Shown: in pieces, positions 50,901 to 63,269 of the stretch
How the letters are laid out: each line of letters opens with the position of its first letter
Numbering within the stretch: the stretch's first letter is position 1
Assembly: GCA_039621445.1 (NCBI GenBank)
Contig: CP154954.1
Location: forward strand, 59,826,168 to 59,890,167
Origin: Euglena gracilis
Lineage: Eukaryota > Euglenida > Euglenophyceae > Euglenales
Direction of reading: 5' to 3'
DNA: 64,000 nt
The notes under the pieces: generated by a model
Seen by the model: the letters and a program-made list of their open reading frames with translations, nothing else
The model's database searches: none
Told to the model about the DNA's origin: nothing
Translations under genes and position numbers: made by a program

Positions 50901-52430
50901 GACGGGGAGTTGGAACCCAAACCAGGGGGTCAATCATTAGGTTTAGGGGGGGGTTTTGACCGTTTTTTGGGGTTCCCGGGGTCTGGTTGTGCGATTTTGG
51001 GCCAGTTTTGGGTGTTCGGGGACCCCACCGGGCGCCGTCAGGGGGGCTCGGCGAGGGGGGGTCGGGTGGCAGGTCGGGACCCAAAATTTTGAAAAATTTT
51101 TTTTGCTCAAAAACACTTTTTTTCACTTCAGAACATCAAAAAAAGTGTTTTTCAGCGAAAAAAATTTTACTGACCCGGACCCCCCCATGCCCCCCCCCCT
51201 GGCTGGTGGACTTGGCCATTTTTGGGTCAAAAGTCAAAAAAATTCAAAAAATTTTTTTTTCACCCAAAAGCATGTTTTTTGACCTCCCGGACCCAGAAAA
51301 ACTGTTTTCGAGCCGAAAATGAGGGTTTTTCGACCCGCCAGCGCCCCGTTTTCGACCGCCGACCCATTGACTTTGGGTCAAAACCGGGTCAAAAAAGTCG
51401 AAAAAAATCGAAAAAATGTTTTTTGCCCCAAAACGATGTTATTTGGCCTCCCGGACCCGGAAAGCCTGTGTTTGAGCCGAAAATGAGCGTTTTTCGACCC
51501 GCCAGCGCCCCGTTTTGGGCCACCAACCCATGACTTTGGGTCAAAACCGGTCAAAAAAGAAATCCAAAATTTTTTTTGCCCCAAAACGATGTTTTTTGGC
51601 CTCCCTGACCCAGAAAAACAGTTTTTGAGCCAAAAATGAGCGTTTTTCCCGGGGCGGGCCGGGGTGGTCTCCCAAAGAGCTCAGCTCTACGTCACACCCT
51701 GTCACTCTACGTCACACCATGTCGGGCCTGTTCGGGGCCCGAAACCGTAAATTGGCCGTATCTCGGGCTAGACGAGGAGTTGGAACCCAAACCAGGGGGT
51801 CAATCATTAGGTTTAGGGGGGGTTTTTGACCGTTTTTTGGGGTTCCCGGGGCCTGGTTGTGCGATTTTGGGCCAGTTTTGGGTATTTGGGGACCCCTGCG
51901 GGGGTTCGAGGGTGGCCGGGCTGGGGTCCAAAAATCAAAAAAATTCAAAAAATCTCGAAAACGCTGCGGAGTTGAGGAAAAGTGATGGCGACCTTATTTG
52001 ACGACCTTGGAACGCCCGATCGATCGGTATGCGCGATTTGGGACAACTCGTCGCCTAGCCCGAGATACGGCCGTTTTGGGAGTTTTGGGCCAATTTTGCC
52101 AGTTCTGGTCCGTTCGGGGCCCGAAACCGTAATTTGGCCGTATCTCGGGCTAGACGGGGAGTTGGGACCCAAACCAGGGGGTCAAACATTACGTATAGGG
52201 GGGGTTTTTGACCGTTTTTTGGGGTTCCCGGAGTCTGGTTGTGCGATTTTGGGCCAGTTTTGGGTGTTCGGGGACCCCACCGTGCGCCGTCAGGGGGGCT
52301 GGGCGAGGGGGGGTCGGGTGGCAGGTCGGGACCCAAAATTTTGAAAAAATTTTTTTTGCTCAAAAACACTTTTTTTCACTTCAGAACATCAAAAAAAGTG
52401 TTTTTGGGCGAAAAAGTTTTTTCCGACCCG
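45000..52430. repeat. Alternating type-B and junction blocks
   Basis: Blocks of ~1.6-1.8 kb: junction hairpin, C/G tract, GATTTCCGGGCTCCCAAAGT segment, one or two B units, the TTCGCTC hairpin, then one or two monomers. 49110-49760 is strongly degraded. Confidence 0.82.
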
Positions 52431-52639
52431 CACCCCCCCCATGCCCCCCGCCCATGGCCAGTGGACTGAGCCATTTTTGGGTCAAAAAGTCAAAAAAAAT
52501 TCAAAAATTTTTTTTCGCCCAAAAGCATGTTTTTTGACCTCCTGAAAAAAGTGTTTTCGAGCCAAAAATGAGCGTTTTTCGACCCGCCGGCGCCCCGTTT
52601 TGGGCCGCCAACACATTGACTTTAGGTCAAAACCGGGTC

Positions 52640-54518
52640 AAAAAAGTTGAAAAAAATCGAAAATTTTTTTTGCGCAAAACAATGTTTTTTGGTCTCCAGG
52701 ACCCTTAAAGCCTGTTTTTGAGCCGAAAATGAGCGTTTTTCGACCCACCATCCGGGCCGGGCCGCTGGGCCGCCGGACCGCCGGCCGGGCCGGGCCGCCT
52801 GGCCGGGACGCCGGGCCGCCGGACGGGCCGGGCCGCCGGGCCGGGCAGTGGTGGCCTCCCAAAGAGCTCAGCTCTACGTCACACCCTGGTCGCTGAGCTC
52901 TTATCCCTTTATGGGTAAGAGCGAAGCTTACCCCTGGCGAAACCCCCCCCCTCCCTCTCCCCCCCCCCCCCCCCCCCCCCCCCCCGCCCCCCCCCCCGGG
53001 TCGGGGCCACCTCGGGAACCGACGGATTATCACCATGATCCCGGCCCCGTTCCCGGAATTTTTTTTTTTCAGTCGCGAGCGACTGGATTCCTAGTTTCCG
53101 AATCACCTGGGTTTGACCCCCAACTCCCCGCCAGGCCCGAGTTATTCATGCGCGAAGGGGTCCAAACTCGGTAGGATTTACCCGCCCCCCCTGGATGAGC
53201 CCCCCCCCCCTTTGGACTCTGCCATTTCGGCCAAAAAAATGTCAATTTTCAAAATATCTCCAAAATGAAGCCAAATCAAAGGAAATGTCCGGAGACCTAA
53301 TTTGAAGCCCTTGGAACGCCCCATCTGCCGGTATTTTGATTTCCCCGCAACTCCCCGCCTGGCCCGAGATACGGCCGTTTTCGGCCCGGATGGCCGTTTT
53401 GTACACTTTTCCCACTGTTCGACTTGGCCGTTTTCGGGGGGTGGGAGGTCAAAAAATCGATGTTTTCAAAATTTCTCCAAAATGATGCAAAATCAAAGGA
53501 AATGTCCGGAGACATAAATTAAAGCCCTTGGAACGCTCTATCTAATGGGATTTTGGTTTCCCCACAACTCCCCGCCCAGCCCGAGATACGGCCGGTTTTC
53601 GGCCAATTTAGGCCATTTTAGGGCATTTTGTACACTTTTCCCTCTGTTCGCCTTAGCCGTTTTCGGCCAAAAAAGTCAAAAAAAATCGAAAATTTTTTTT
53701 TTGCCCGAAACGATGTTTTTTGGCCTCCCGGACCCGGAAAAACTGTTTTTGAGCCGAAAACGAGCGTTTTTCGACCCGCCAGCGCCCCGTTTTGGGCCGC
53801 CGACCCATTGATTTTGGGTCAAAACCGGGTCAAAAAAGTCAAAAAAAATCGAAAATTTTTTTTTGCCCGAAACGATGTTTTTTGGCCTCCCGGACCCGGA
53901 AAATTTGTTTTTGAGCCGAAAACGGGCGTTTTTCGACCCGCCAGCGCCCCGTTTTGGGCCGCCGACCCATTGATTTTGGGTCAAAACCGGGTCAAAAAAG
54001 TCGAAAAAAATCGAAAAAAGTTTTTTTGCCCGAAACGATGTTTTTTGGCCTCCCGGACCCGGAAAAACTGTTTTTGAGCCGAAAACGAGCGTTTTTCGAC
54101 CCGCCGGCGCCCCGTTTTGGGCCGTCGACCCATTGATTTTGGGTCAAAACCGGGTCAAAAAAGTCGAAAAAAATCGAAAATTTTTTTTTTGCCCAAAACG
54201 ATGTTTTTTGGCCTCCCGGACCCAGAAAAACTGTTTTCGAGCCGAAAACGAGCGTTTTTCGACCCGCCAGCGCCCCGTTTTGGGCCGCCGACCCATTGAT
54301 TTTGGGTCAAAACCGGGTCGAAAAAGTCGAAAAAAATCGAAAAAAGTTTTTTGCCCGAAACGATGTTTTTTGGCCTCCCGGACCCGGAAAAACTGTTTTC
54401 GAGCCGAAAACGAGCGTTTTTCGACCCGCCGGCGCCCTGTTTCTGGCTGTTTCTGGCACAAAACACATTGATTTCAGTCAAAAGAGCTCCATGGGGTGTG
54501 CCGGTATGTATGGAGGGG
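52640..54518. repeat. Terminal type-A unit
   Basis: A GGCCGGGCC-rich patch at 52750-52850, a variant (CCC/GGG) junction at 52898-52923, the ~500-bp segment, then five monomers, ending at GAGCTCCATGGGGTGTGCC. Near-copy of the 42.2-43.1 kb segment. Confidence 0.85.
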
Positions 54519-54683
54519 TCAATGAAGGGGTGGGTGCGCGCTTATCAAGAGCTCAGCACTATTCAAAACCTGGTCAATGAAGGGGTGGGTGCGCGCTTAT
54601 CAAGAGCTCAGCACTATTCAAAACCTGGTCAATGAAGGGGTGGGTGCGCGCTTATCAAGAGCTCAGCACTATTCAAAACCTGG
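54519..54683. repeat. 55-bp tandem repeat, 3 perfect copies
   Basis: Unit starts TCAATGAAGGGGTGGGTGCG and ends CACTATTCAAAACCTGG; three identical copies at the very edge of the satellite field. The AAGAGCTCAGCACTATTC core also occurs singly at about 334-361. Confidence 0.96.
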
Positions 54684-55036
54684 TCCGGGGATGGAGGGGG
54701 CTGGGCTGGGCTGGGCTGGGTCGGTGAAAAACAAAATTTTTTAATTTTTTTCCATTTTCGACATTTTGGTGGATGGAGCTAGATCAAGGCTGGGGGGCTG
54801 TGATGGAGGAAGCTGTGGTGAGGGGGAAAAATGCAGGGATAGGTGACCTGGGCAGCCCAGTTGGCTGGCCAGCCTGGGGCCAGCCGGCCAGAGGCCGGGC
54901 TGGACCCGACTTTATTTCACTCGACCCCCGGGGGGGGGCCTCCCAGCCCGAATTTGGGCTGCTGGCTGGATTTGAGCTGGCTGGTTGGACCCCCCCCCCG
55001 GGGGTAGGGTACCCTCCGGCTTAAGAAATCCCCTGT
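54684..55036. repeat. Dispersed repeat R1, copy 1
   Basis: Collinear with 60891-61191: GGTCGGTGAAAAACAAAAT, GATGGAGCTAGATCAA, GCAGCCCAGTTGGCTGGCC, TTTATTTCACT, and GGGTACCCTCCGGCTTAAGA at the end. Confidence 0.88.
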
Positions 55037-57977
55037 TCCGAACAGGCAACACCCGAGGAGAGGGGTGAACTGTGGCTTGGCATCCCCGTCTGAGAGGGAC
55101 CTGCCTCTGGCAAATCGAACACCGGAGAAAATAGAAACAGCGGCTCGAGCCACTTTCCTTAACTCAACTTCCCTGAGTGAGTGGAAAGCTGTTCTCCGTT
55201 ATTATCGGGCAACCAACGCCGAAGGGACTCAGCTTTGCAACCTTATGTTCACTTGTGACATTTTGGGCGCACAAAAGAAAAAAAATATTTATTGTCCAGC
55301 CACCCAAAAGGCAGCCTGGCAGGAATGCTGGTTTTCCGAATGACGAATTGAAGTCCAGGAGTGGGCGAGGACCAGCTTTTGGACAGGCTCATTTGCAAGA
55401 GACTTCCAGCTGAGGGGCTGCTGTCAGGATGGGTGGGTGGGTGGGTGGGTGAGGTTTCCCACGAATCCATGCCACAAATAATCACGAATAATAGCAAATG
55501 GTCACCTCCCCCCCCCCGGCGCTTGGCCCGGACCATGATTGAACAAAAGGCCAGGGTTCCAACCTTAGGAGGGCCAAAGTTTGCACGTAAAGAACTTTGG
55601 TGGCCATGTGCAAGAGCCCAAAGGCCAACTTCAGGGGGCCAAGATTGCATTGCATGTAAGGAGGAGGGTGGCCCGGGGGCCAAAGCCCCCCGGGGGCGGG
55701 GGGGGGGAAGATTGCAAACACCTTTTTGCCTTCTTGCACTTGTGATTCTTTTTTTGATGTTTGCCCAAAATTTTGAATTCTTGGAATTTTTTTCACTTCG
55801 AAAAAATACGAATTTTTGTCCAGACTGCCATGACCAAAGCTGTTGTGAAAATTTTGTGATTTGAACTTTTGCCATGTTGGATATTCTTGGAATGAGGTTG
55901 TTCCCAAAAAGTCGTTCTTGTTGCACCGAAACTCAAAAAAAATCATGAAATTGCATTTGCATTTGAGGTGCTTTTTGAGGGTTTTTCTGTCCTGTTTGTC
56001 AATGTTGTTGCACCTTCCGTAAATTGACGACTGAAAGCTGCAAATGACATTTCTTTCCCAATTGATGGATTTTCACTGAAAATTGTATTTCCATTCAATG
56101 GTTTGCATCTCTGGGGGGAAATGAAAATGGAAAGAATTGACCCGTTTCTCCTCGATATCCTCCCCATGCTTTCCTCACCACCCGGTGCTTCAAAAAACCC
56201 GACCTCAAGCTAAAGCAGGCCACCAGGAGAGGAACAAGGCATCATTTGGTTCCGGGGGATTCTTTTCCAGTCCTGGACCCCCCATTTCAAACAACAAGCG
56301 CGACGCCAGGTGACACAGCGGGCAACGAGGAGTGCAGCCGGGCAACCATCCCGAAGGGACTGGACACCCCGGGTGTGACTTGGGGGACGATGCGGCAGGA
56401 GCAGCCTTGGAAGACTTATCTTATACCCCGAACTGATAACCCCGGTATAACCCCGGGGGTCATAAATGGGGGTTGCACTTTCGGCCCTAATGCTGATGAT
56501 GATCGACAGCACTACACCCTTGGGGGGTCAAATTTGCATGTCAATAATTTTGGTGGGGTATTCTCAAGATACGTGTGGATCGGGGGGGGGGATGGCGCTT
56601 CGGTGCAAGGGGGAGTGAAATAACCCCCCAATAACTTTGCACGCCCCCAACCCCCCCCCCTAACCTGGCGGGGTCCTTGCTCCTGGCGGGGGCCAAATAA
56701 CCTGGCGGGGGGAGTTCCAGTAACTTGGCACCCCCCTTTTCAGGCAAAATTCCTTTATGGCGCTGAGAAAAGGGCCCAAAAAACCTAACGGGGGGGGGGG
56801 CAGGGCCAAAAATTGGTTCCAATAACCTGGCACCCCGCCAGGCCATTTGGGGGGATTTAAAGCTTTGTGTGCCCAAATGACTTTGAGGGGTAAAGCCAAA
56901 CAAGATCTGCCAACTCCCCCTTTCACAATGAAAAAACATGCAAAAATACATCTTTCTCGACAATCAGGAGGCAGTAAGCACAGAAAATCATCTGAAGAAA
57001 TAGTATTAAAATCATTGGCGAAAACAGCATTTGGCACCAAGTTGCTTGTAGGAAAAATGGTACGTCGATCCATCAATGGTTTTCGTTACTGCCAAATAAC
57101 TTTGCATGGGGGTAGGGGCAAAAAAGATCAATGTACTAACTTTGCAGACAGAAATCGTGGGGTTAATTTCTTCATTTGGACAGGGGACTTCGAAAAATAC
57201 GGAGCATCCACAACAACAACACACCCAAAAGAGATTTCGCAGCAATAACAGATTCTGACATGCATGACAGCAAATAACCTCCAAACAGTTTGCGGGGGAC
57301 ACGGAGGAAACATGCAAACCCCTGTTGAGTGGTGAAAATCACAGCTTAGATTGGACTGGAGCGTGCCAAATGGGGGCACGGACAGTGAAAAATGGACGAC
57401 AGCAAATGAGCGAAGCATTCGAGGGTAATTCTGATCGATACGGGGACTTTCCACTTAAAAGGCAATCGATCACTCTTTTGAAAGCCAGCCAGCCACTTCA
57501 GACGGTTTTCCTGTCCAGGAGGCGGCTGCTCACTCCAATGACTGGGCTCAGCGTGGCTCAAAGTGAACCAGTTTTGAAGATTCCTTCGAAGAATTTCAGG
57601 ATTTTAAATATCTACGCCTTGGAAAGACACTGGAGGTGAGACCTGGTGCGTGCAACTTCTTCCGCTTGGCCCTTCTCACTTCCTTTCCTAACCTGCTGAA
57701 TGATGACCAAATGATTGTCGCGTAGTGTCTGTTGTCTCTTCCCTTTATTTGATGGGTGTCTGAAACACTGGCACACAACACCATTAATACCATTGTGCTT
57801 AAATATGCACGGTTGGTGGTCATCATCCCCAGATGTGGCCATCTGACAGGCAGGTCAACCAGTGAATATCCTGGGGGGGGGGGCTGGGGGGGATATTATT
57901 TGCATCTGAAGTCGGGGGCGAGGGGAGGTGTAAATTCCTCAGGCAATTCTTTCAAACTCAGAAAGACCCCTAAAAAC
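55037..57977. other. No confident gene
   Basis: Open frames at 55361-55864, 56246-56623 and 56847-57248 have no splice context or recognisable motif. 56640-56850 contains repeated CCTGGCGGGG / CTTGGCACCCC words (probably another repeat family). Confidence 0.45.
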
Positions 57978-58286
57978 CAGGGCGGTCCTTAAGGAAATAA
58001 TAATAAAAAAAACTTCGCTGTCCCAGCACACTCAATGAAAATATACAGGAAAATTGGGCAAAGAAATTTGGCATTCTTCGGCGAGAACACGTCACATCAG
58101 GGAAAAAATCTGATTCTTGGCATCCTTGGACCATCGCCCATCCACCCAAAGCATCAAAAAATGCGTTTTTTTGGACTTTTAATTTTGGACCCCGTTCAAG
58201 TGCCAGTCCGGCCCTTGTCGGCCCTTTGGCCGAAAGGGAGGCGGTCCTTAAGAAAAAAAATTCCTGTCCCTTGAGGACCGCCCTGC
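57978..58286. mobile_element. MITE-like element with nonconventional-intron termini
   Basis: Begins CAGGGCGGTCCTTAAGG and ends CCTTGAGGACCGCCCTG-C. The ends pair over 17 positions (16 Watson-Crick, one wobble). The 7-bp direct repeat TAAAAAC lies at 57971-57977 and 58287-58293. Read as an intron, CAG is at +4 (from 57975) and CTG at -8 (to 58290), the same register as the gene introns. An internal AGGCGGTCCTTAAG copy lies near 58240. No transposase; no recognised exon on either side. Confidence 0.82.
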
Positions 58287-59399
58287 TAAAAACACATTTT
58301 GATGCAATTTATGTTTTTTTGCACATTTTTGACATTTATTTAAGTCGACTCCAAATTTTTTGTATGGTGTTTTTAGAGGGAAATTGACGATTTTCTGCCT
58401 TGCTAGATTTCCCTCTCTGGGGCGGCAGGGGGCTGTACATCATTTGAGCAGCCGAAATCCAGGCCAGCTCCCCCTTTGAACCCCTCCAACTGAGAAAATG
58501 GCCTGGGGGGAAACTTTTGGACCATTAAGAATGGCCCGTGGCCGGGGACTAAGGGCGGTGTTGGATGGTCAACCATACAAAACAATGGCGATGATGGCAA
58601 AAACATTGCTGGTGATCACCCAAGCCACTTTTACCCACCCCTGGCCGACCCCCCTGGGGGGAGGGGGTTTGGGCCCAAAACCAGTTAGTCACCCCTCCGG
58701 GGGGGGGGGGGGCAGTGCTTACCCGCCCCCCAGGCAATTGTCGCGTGACAAATTGGGCAGCATGGAGGGGTGTGACAATTTCCCGGGGTGACAATTTGAC
58801 TGGCACAGTGGGGGGTGACACATGCCCAGGGGCGTCAATTGCCTGGGGCGTCAATTGCCCACCCATGTAAGCCACATTGAAACCAAATGACCAAAAAAAC
58901 CATCTGAAACACAAGTGAACTCAGGAAAAATGCAGCATGGTCGTGATACTGTGCAGAGCGTTTGGTGTGCAAAAGTTCTCAGCACGTTGAAGCGAAATAG
59001 AAGATCAATCAAGTTGTGTCGACGAAAAGAAAGTTAGTTCACAGTGCAATACTGCAAACAGGGGGGGTGACAAATTGGGCAGCACAGAGGGGGGTGGGGG
59101 GTGACAATTTCCCGGGCTGACAAATTGGCCGGCACAGCCAGGGGTGGCAAATTGCCTGGGGGAGCCAATTGCCCGGGGCGGGGTGGGTAAGCAATTGTCT
59201 GCTGGTGGTTTTCAGACTTGCCAAACTCGTCCAAAAATTGCGTCATATTCGGCAATTTTTGTCCTTTTGGACCGTCCAATTTTTTTTCCAGGAACACCCC
59301 CCCCCCTATTTAAGAAAAAGGGGGTCCAGTGGAGGGATCCCACTATCAATTAGAGGGGGGGGAGGTACATTATTTAGAGGCGTACCCCCCCCTAAAAGA
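58287..59399. other. Repeat-rich, no gene; TIR-like pair 58731-58845
   Basis: 58731-58866 and 59067-59190 share TGACAAATTGGGCAGCA, GTGACAATTTCCCGGG and CAATTGCC blocks in order. The first copy starts CAGGCAATTG and has an inverted CAATTGCCTG at 58836-58845. Confidence 0.55.
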
Positions 59400-59605
59400 A
59401 GCACGGGTGCGCTTATAGCGGACTGCCGCCTCCGGCGGCGGCGGGGGGTGCGCTTCTATTTGAACCCTACCTGCGCAATTTTTTTTGTTGATTTCCTTTA
59501 GAAATCCCATCAAAATGGGGGGGGTGAGCTTGTAGTGGACCGCCGCCCTCGGCGGCAGGGGGGGGGGGGCACTTTTATTTGGACCCTGCGCTTGTAGCGG
59601 CCCCG
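59400..59605. repeat. GCCGCC-hairpin repeat, two head-to-tail copies
   Basis: Copies at about 59400-59475 and 59500-59605 read GCGCTT-TAG-GGAC-GCCGCC-hairpin-G-run-TTTGGACCCTGCGC. A third copy lies at about 9200-9305, including the preceding AAATCCCATCAAAA. Confidence 0.82.
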
Positions 59606-59879
59606 CGCTTCTATTAGAGGGGGTTTATTATTTGGGGAGTTTATATGACAAGTTGGACAGCTTCTCGGCACCCTCGCAGTTCTCCACGACAAACTTCTGG
59701 GGGGGGGGCGGCAGGGAGGGTTTGGGGAAAGGCTAAGACAAGCATTTGCTCTTTTTGAATTGTGCGAGCAAACATCACAACCGTTTCTCTGCGCATGTGT
59801 GAGCATGGTGGAGATGTGCCCGTCGGCACCACTTCACTTCTGTGCTTGCTGGAGCGCTGCAGTGCAGATAGATAGCACT

Positions 59880-60750
59880 GTGGGGTGATGGGAGGGGCGA
59901 TGAGGGGGGGGGAGGTGGTGCAGCAGGGTAGAGTTGTACTTGTGGGACAGCCGGGGTGGGACTTGGCGAGAAAGATGGCGCTGCCGAGTGCAGGCTGACG
60001 ACCGGGCACAGCACCCATCAGCACTTTGCAAGAGATTCTGTAGCAAAATGTCGAAAATTGAACGGAGGGGAACATTTCCATTCTTTGATGAAAATAAAAT
60101 AAACTGGAACTGAGCTTTTCTTCATTCAACCTGTTTCCAATTCATCACAAGTCATATGCATGGCCATACTTGTGTTAATTAAATACACACACACAAAATC
60201 CAAAAGGCAATAAAAAAAGCTGCCTGAGACCTGATAGGGATGTATCGCTGTCAGCTGCCCCTTATGCTTCAGATGAGGCCTGGCTGGGGTCGATCAGAAG
60301 CTGCAGAGGGCACAGCCTTCCTTTGGCTTTCCAACGGCCCAGCAGGACGATGCAAATGAAACCTGTGGGAGGGCTGTTTTGTGCAGTTGCGTTGTGCAGT
60401 AAATGGTCCTTGGGGGGATGGGGGGGGGCGCTCCCTTGCGCAGAAGCAGCTGAAAAAGGTGAGCTCCACAGGTAGGAACCTCCCGTATCAATGTTGTTCC
60501 GACCTGTAGACTGATGTGGGAAGAGAGCATTGGTTGCACACACAGGTGGGAATTGATCATTCAATGCACGCTCTGTTGGCGTCGACGTGTGGCGATTGCA
60601 AAAAAAACAGACGCAACTTCCTGGGAAAGCAACCCGGCGGGACCGCAACCCATACAACTGGGGTCACGCACACTGTGGGTCATGCAGGCGGCACCCGACG
60701 CGACGCATCGGAGGTCGGTAATGAATGTAGACAACACTGCTCAAGTATTT
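59880..60750. repeat. Dispersed repeat R2, copy 1
   Basis: Collinear with 62070-63055. Shared blocks include GATGGCGCTGCCGAGTGCAG, GACCGGGCACAGCACCCATC, AGGCCTGGCTGGGGTCGAT, CCAACGGCCCAGCAGGACGA, and CGCATCGGAGGTCGGTA. No coding frame is conserved between copies. Confidence 0.9.
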
Positions 60751-60890
60751 TATGTGCATGCTGTTTATTTATTGTCAACAGGGAATTTCTTAAGGACCCC
60801 CCCCCCCGGGGGGTCCAGCCTCTGGCTGGAAAAAAAGCTGCTGGCTGGAAAGGAGCTGCTGGCTGGACCCCCCGGGGGGATAGGGGGGGG

Positions 60891-61191
60891 GTCCGGGGCT
60901 GGAGGGGCTGTGCTGGACTGGGTCGATGAAAAACAAAATTGTCTGAAACATTTTTGCCTTCTTGACATTTTGATGGATGGAGCTAGATCAATTGAGGGCA
61001 ATGCAGGGATAAGTGAGCTGGGCAGCCCAGTTGGCTGGCCAGCCTGTGGCCGGCTGGACCCAACTTTATTTCACTGAACCCCTGGGGGGGCTCCCAACCC
61101 CGATTTGTGCTGCTGGCTGGATTTAAGCTGCTGGCTGGCGAGACCCCCCCCCCCCGGGATGGGTACCCTCCGGCTTAAGAAGTCCCCTGAT
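60891..61191. repeat. Dispersed repeat R1, copy 2
   Basis: Shorter version of 54684-55036 with the same block order; ends GGGTACCCTCCGGCTTAAGA. Confidence 0.88.
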
Positions 61192-62069
61192 TGTCAATCC
61201 GCTTGGATGCATGCGATTGGCCTAGACCAAGCCAGGGAGCCCCCCACTTACCTGCTCGTCTGCTTGCCAGCCCACCCACCACCAGGGGAACCATCCGTCA
61301 TCAACAAGACTGAAGAGGGACCCCGCCCCCAAGGCCCGCCGTTCGAATCTATTGGCAACCTTTGCTTTCCTCCACACTGGCAGGGATTGACCTGACTTCC
61401 CAAAGGGTGCCCCAGAGGTTGCGGAACCATTTTTTTCGCTCCTCGCTGCCTTATTTGGAGGGGGGCAAGAGCTCATTTTTTGATGGTCTGCCCCATACAG
61501 ACAACAGCGGTCGGGGGGCAAATGTTGGCAGGGTTGTCTGCCAACACAACCCTGACGCACCCCCAGCTGGGGGCCAAACTGCAATACAAACGAACACCGC
61601 ACGAGCACCCCCCAGACTGACAACGCACTTACCCTGCAACAAACTCTCAGGTCAAAAAGGAGTTCCCCCAAGGAGTTTCCAAAATATGTCCACTTGATCT
61701 GCCATGGATCTGTATAGAATATTCAACAAATGGAGTCTTTCCCCCCTCCCCTGGGTGCTTGCCCCCCCCCCTAAAATTGGCCTTCGACTTTTTGCACATG
61801 GCCGCCAAAACTTTGCCCCCCTGAGGTTGGCCCCGCGGGCCTTACCTTCAACCATGTCCCAGGCCAAGACAACAAAAAAACTCTGTCCTGAGACAACCCA
61901 CACAAGCCCCAAATCTTTATTGTTTATGTTTCTGAATTCATGTTGTGTGTGTGTGTGTGTGTGTGTGTGTGGAAAGAGGGATTACTTGTGTGAATAGCAG
62001 GAGAGGGCATGAGGACTGTTGTGGCTTCTCGTGTTGTTGGTTTTATTGTGTGGACCGGGGGTGCCGTTC
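61192..62069. other. No gene seen
   Basis: Unique-looking sequence with a short GT repeat at about 61943-61972. Confidence 0.5.
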
Positions 62070-63055
<986 letters not shown>

Positions 63056-63269
63056 CAAATTCTTCCATCGGCATGGGGGGGGGAAAGCAACAATTGGAAG
63101 GTCACTTGTTCCTTGGGGGGGGGGGGGCTGATCATTCTCCGGAAATCGGTCGCTCCACCGCCGCTGCTACAAGGTGTGGGACCCTGACCTAATGGAAGCC
63201 TGTCCGTGCTCTGTCCGCAAATTAACGGCATTGACCCCCTCAAATCTCGGACCCCCCGATCGATATACA

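Larger units (their letters stand above)
29446..54518. repeat. 25-kb complex satellite field
   Basis: Composed of four recurring parts: a ~163-bp monomer (A), a ~400-bp unit with a long inverted repeat (B), a hairpin module (TTCGCTCAAAAACAC), and a junction module with the GCTCTTA hairpin plus C/G tract. Order: mostly B at 29.7-30.6 kb, A units 30.7-44.6 kb, B units alternating with junctions 45.0-52.4 kb, A again 52.6-54.5 kb. All open frames inside are translations of monomers. Confidence 0.93.
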
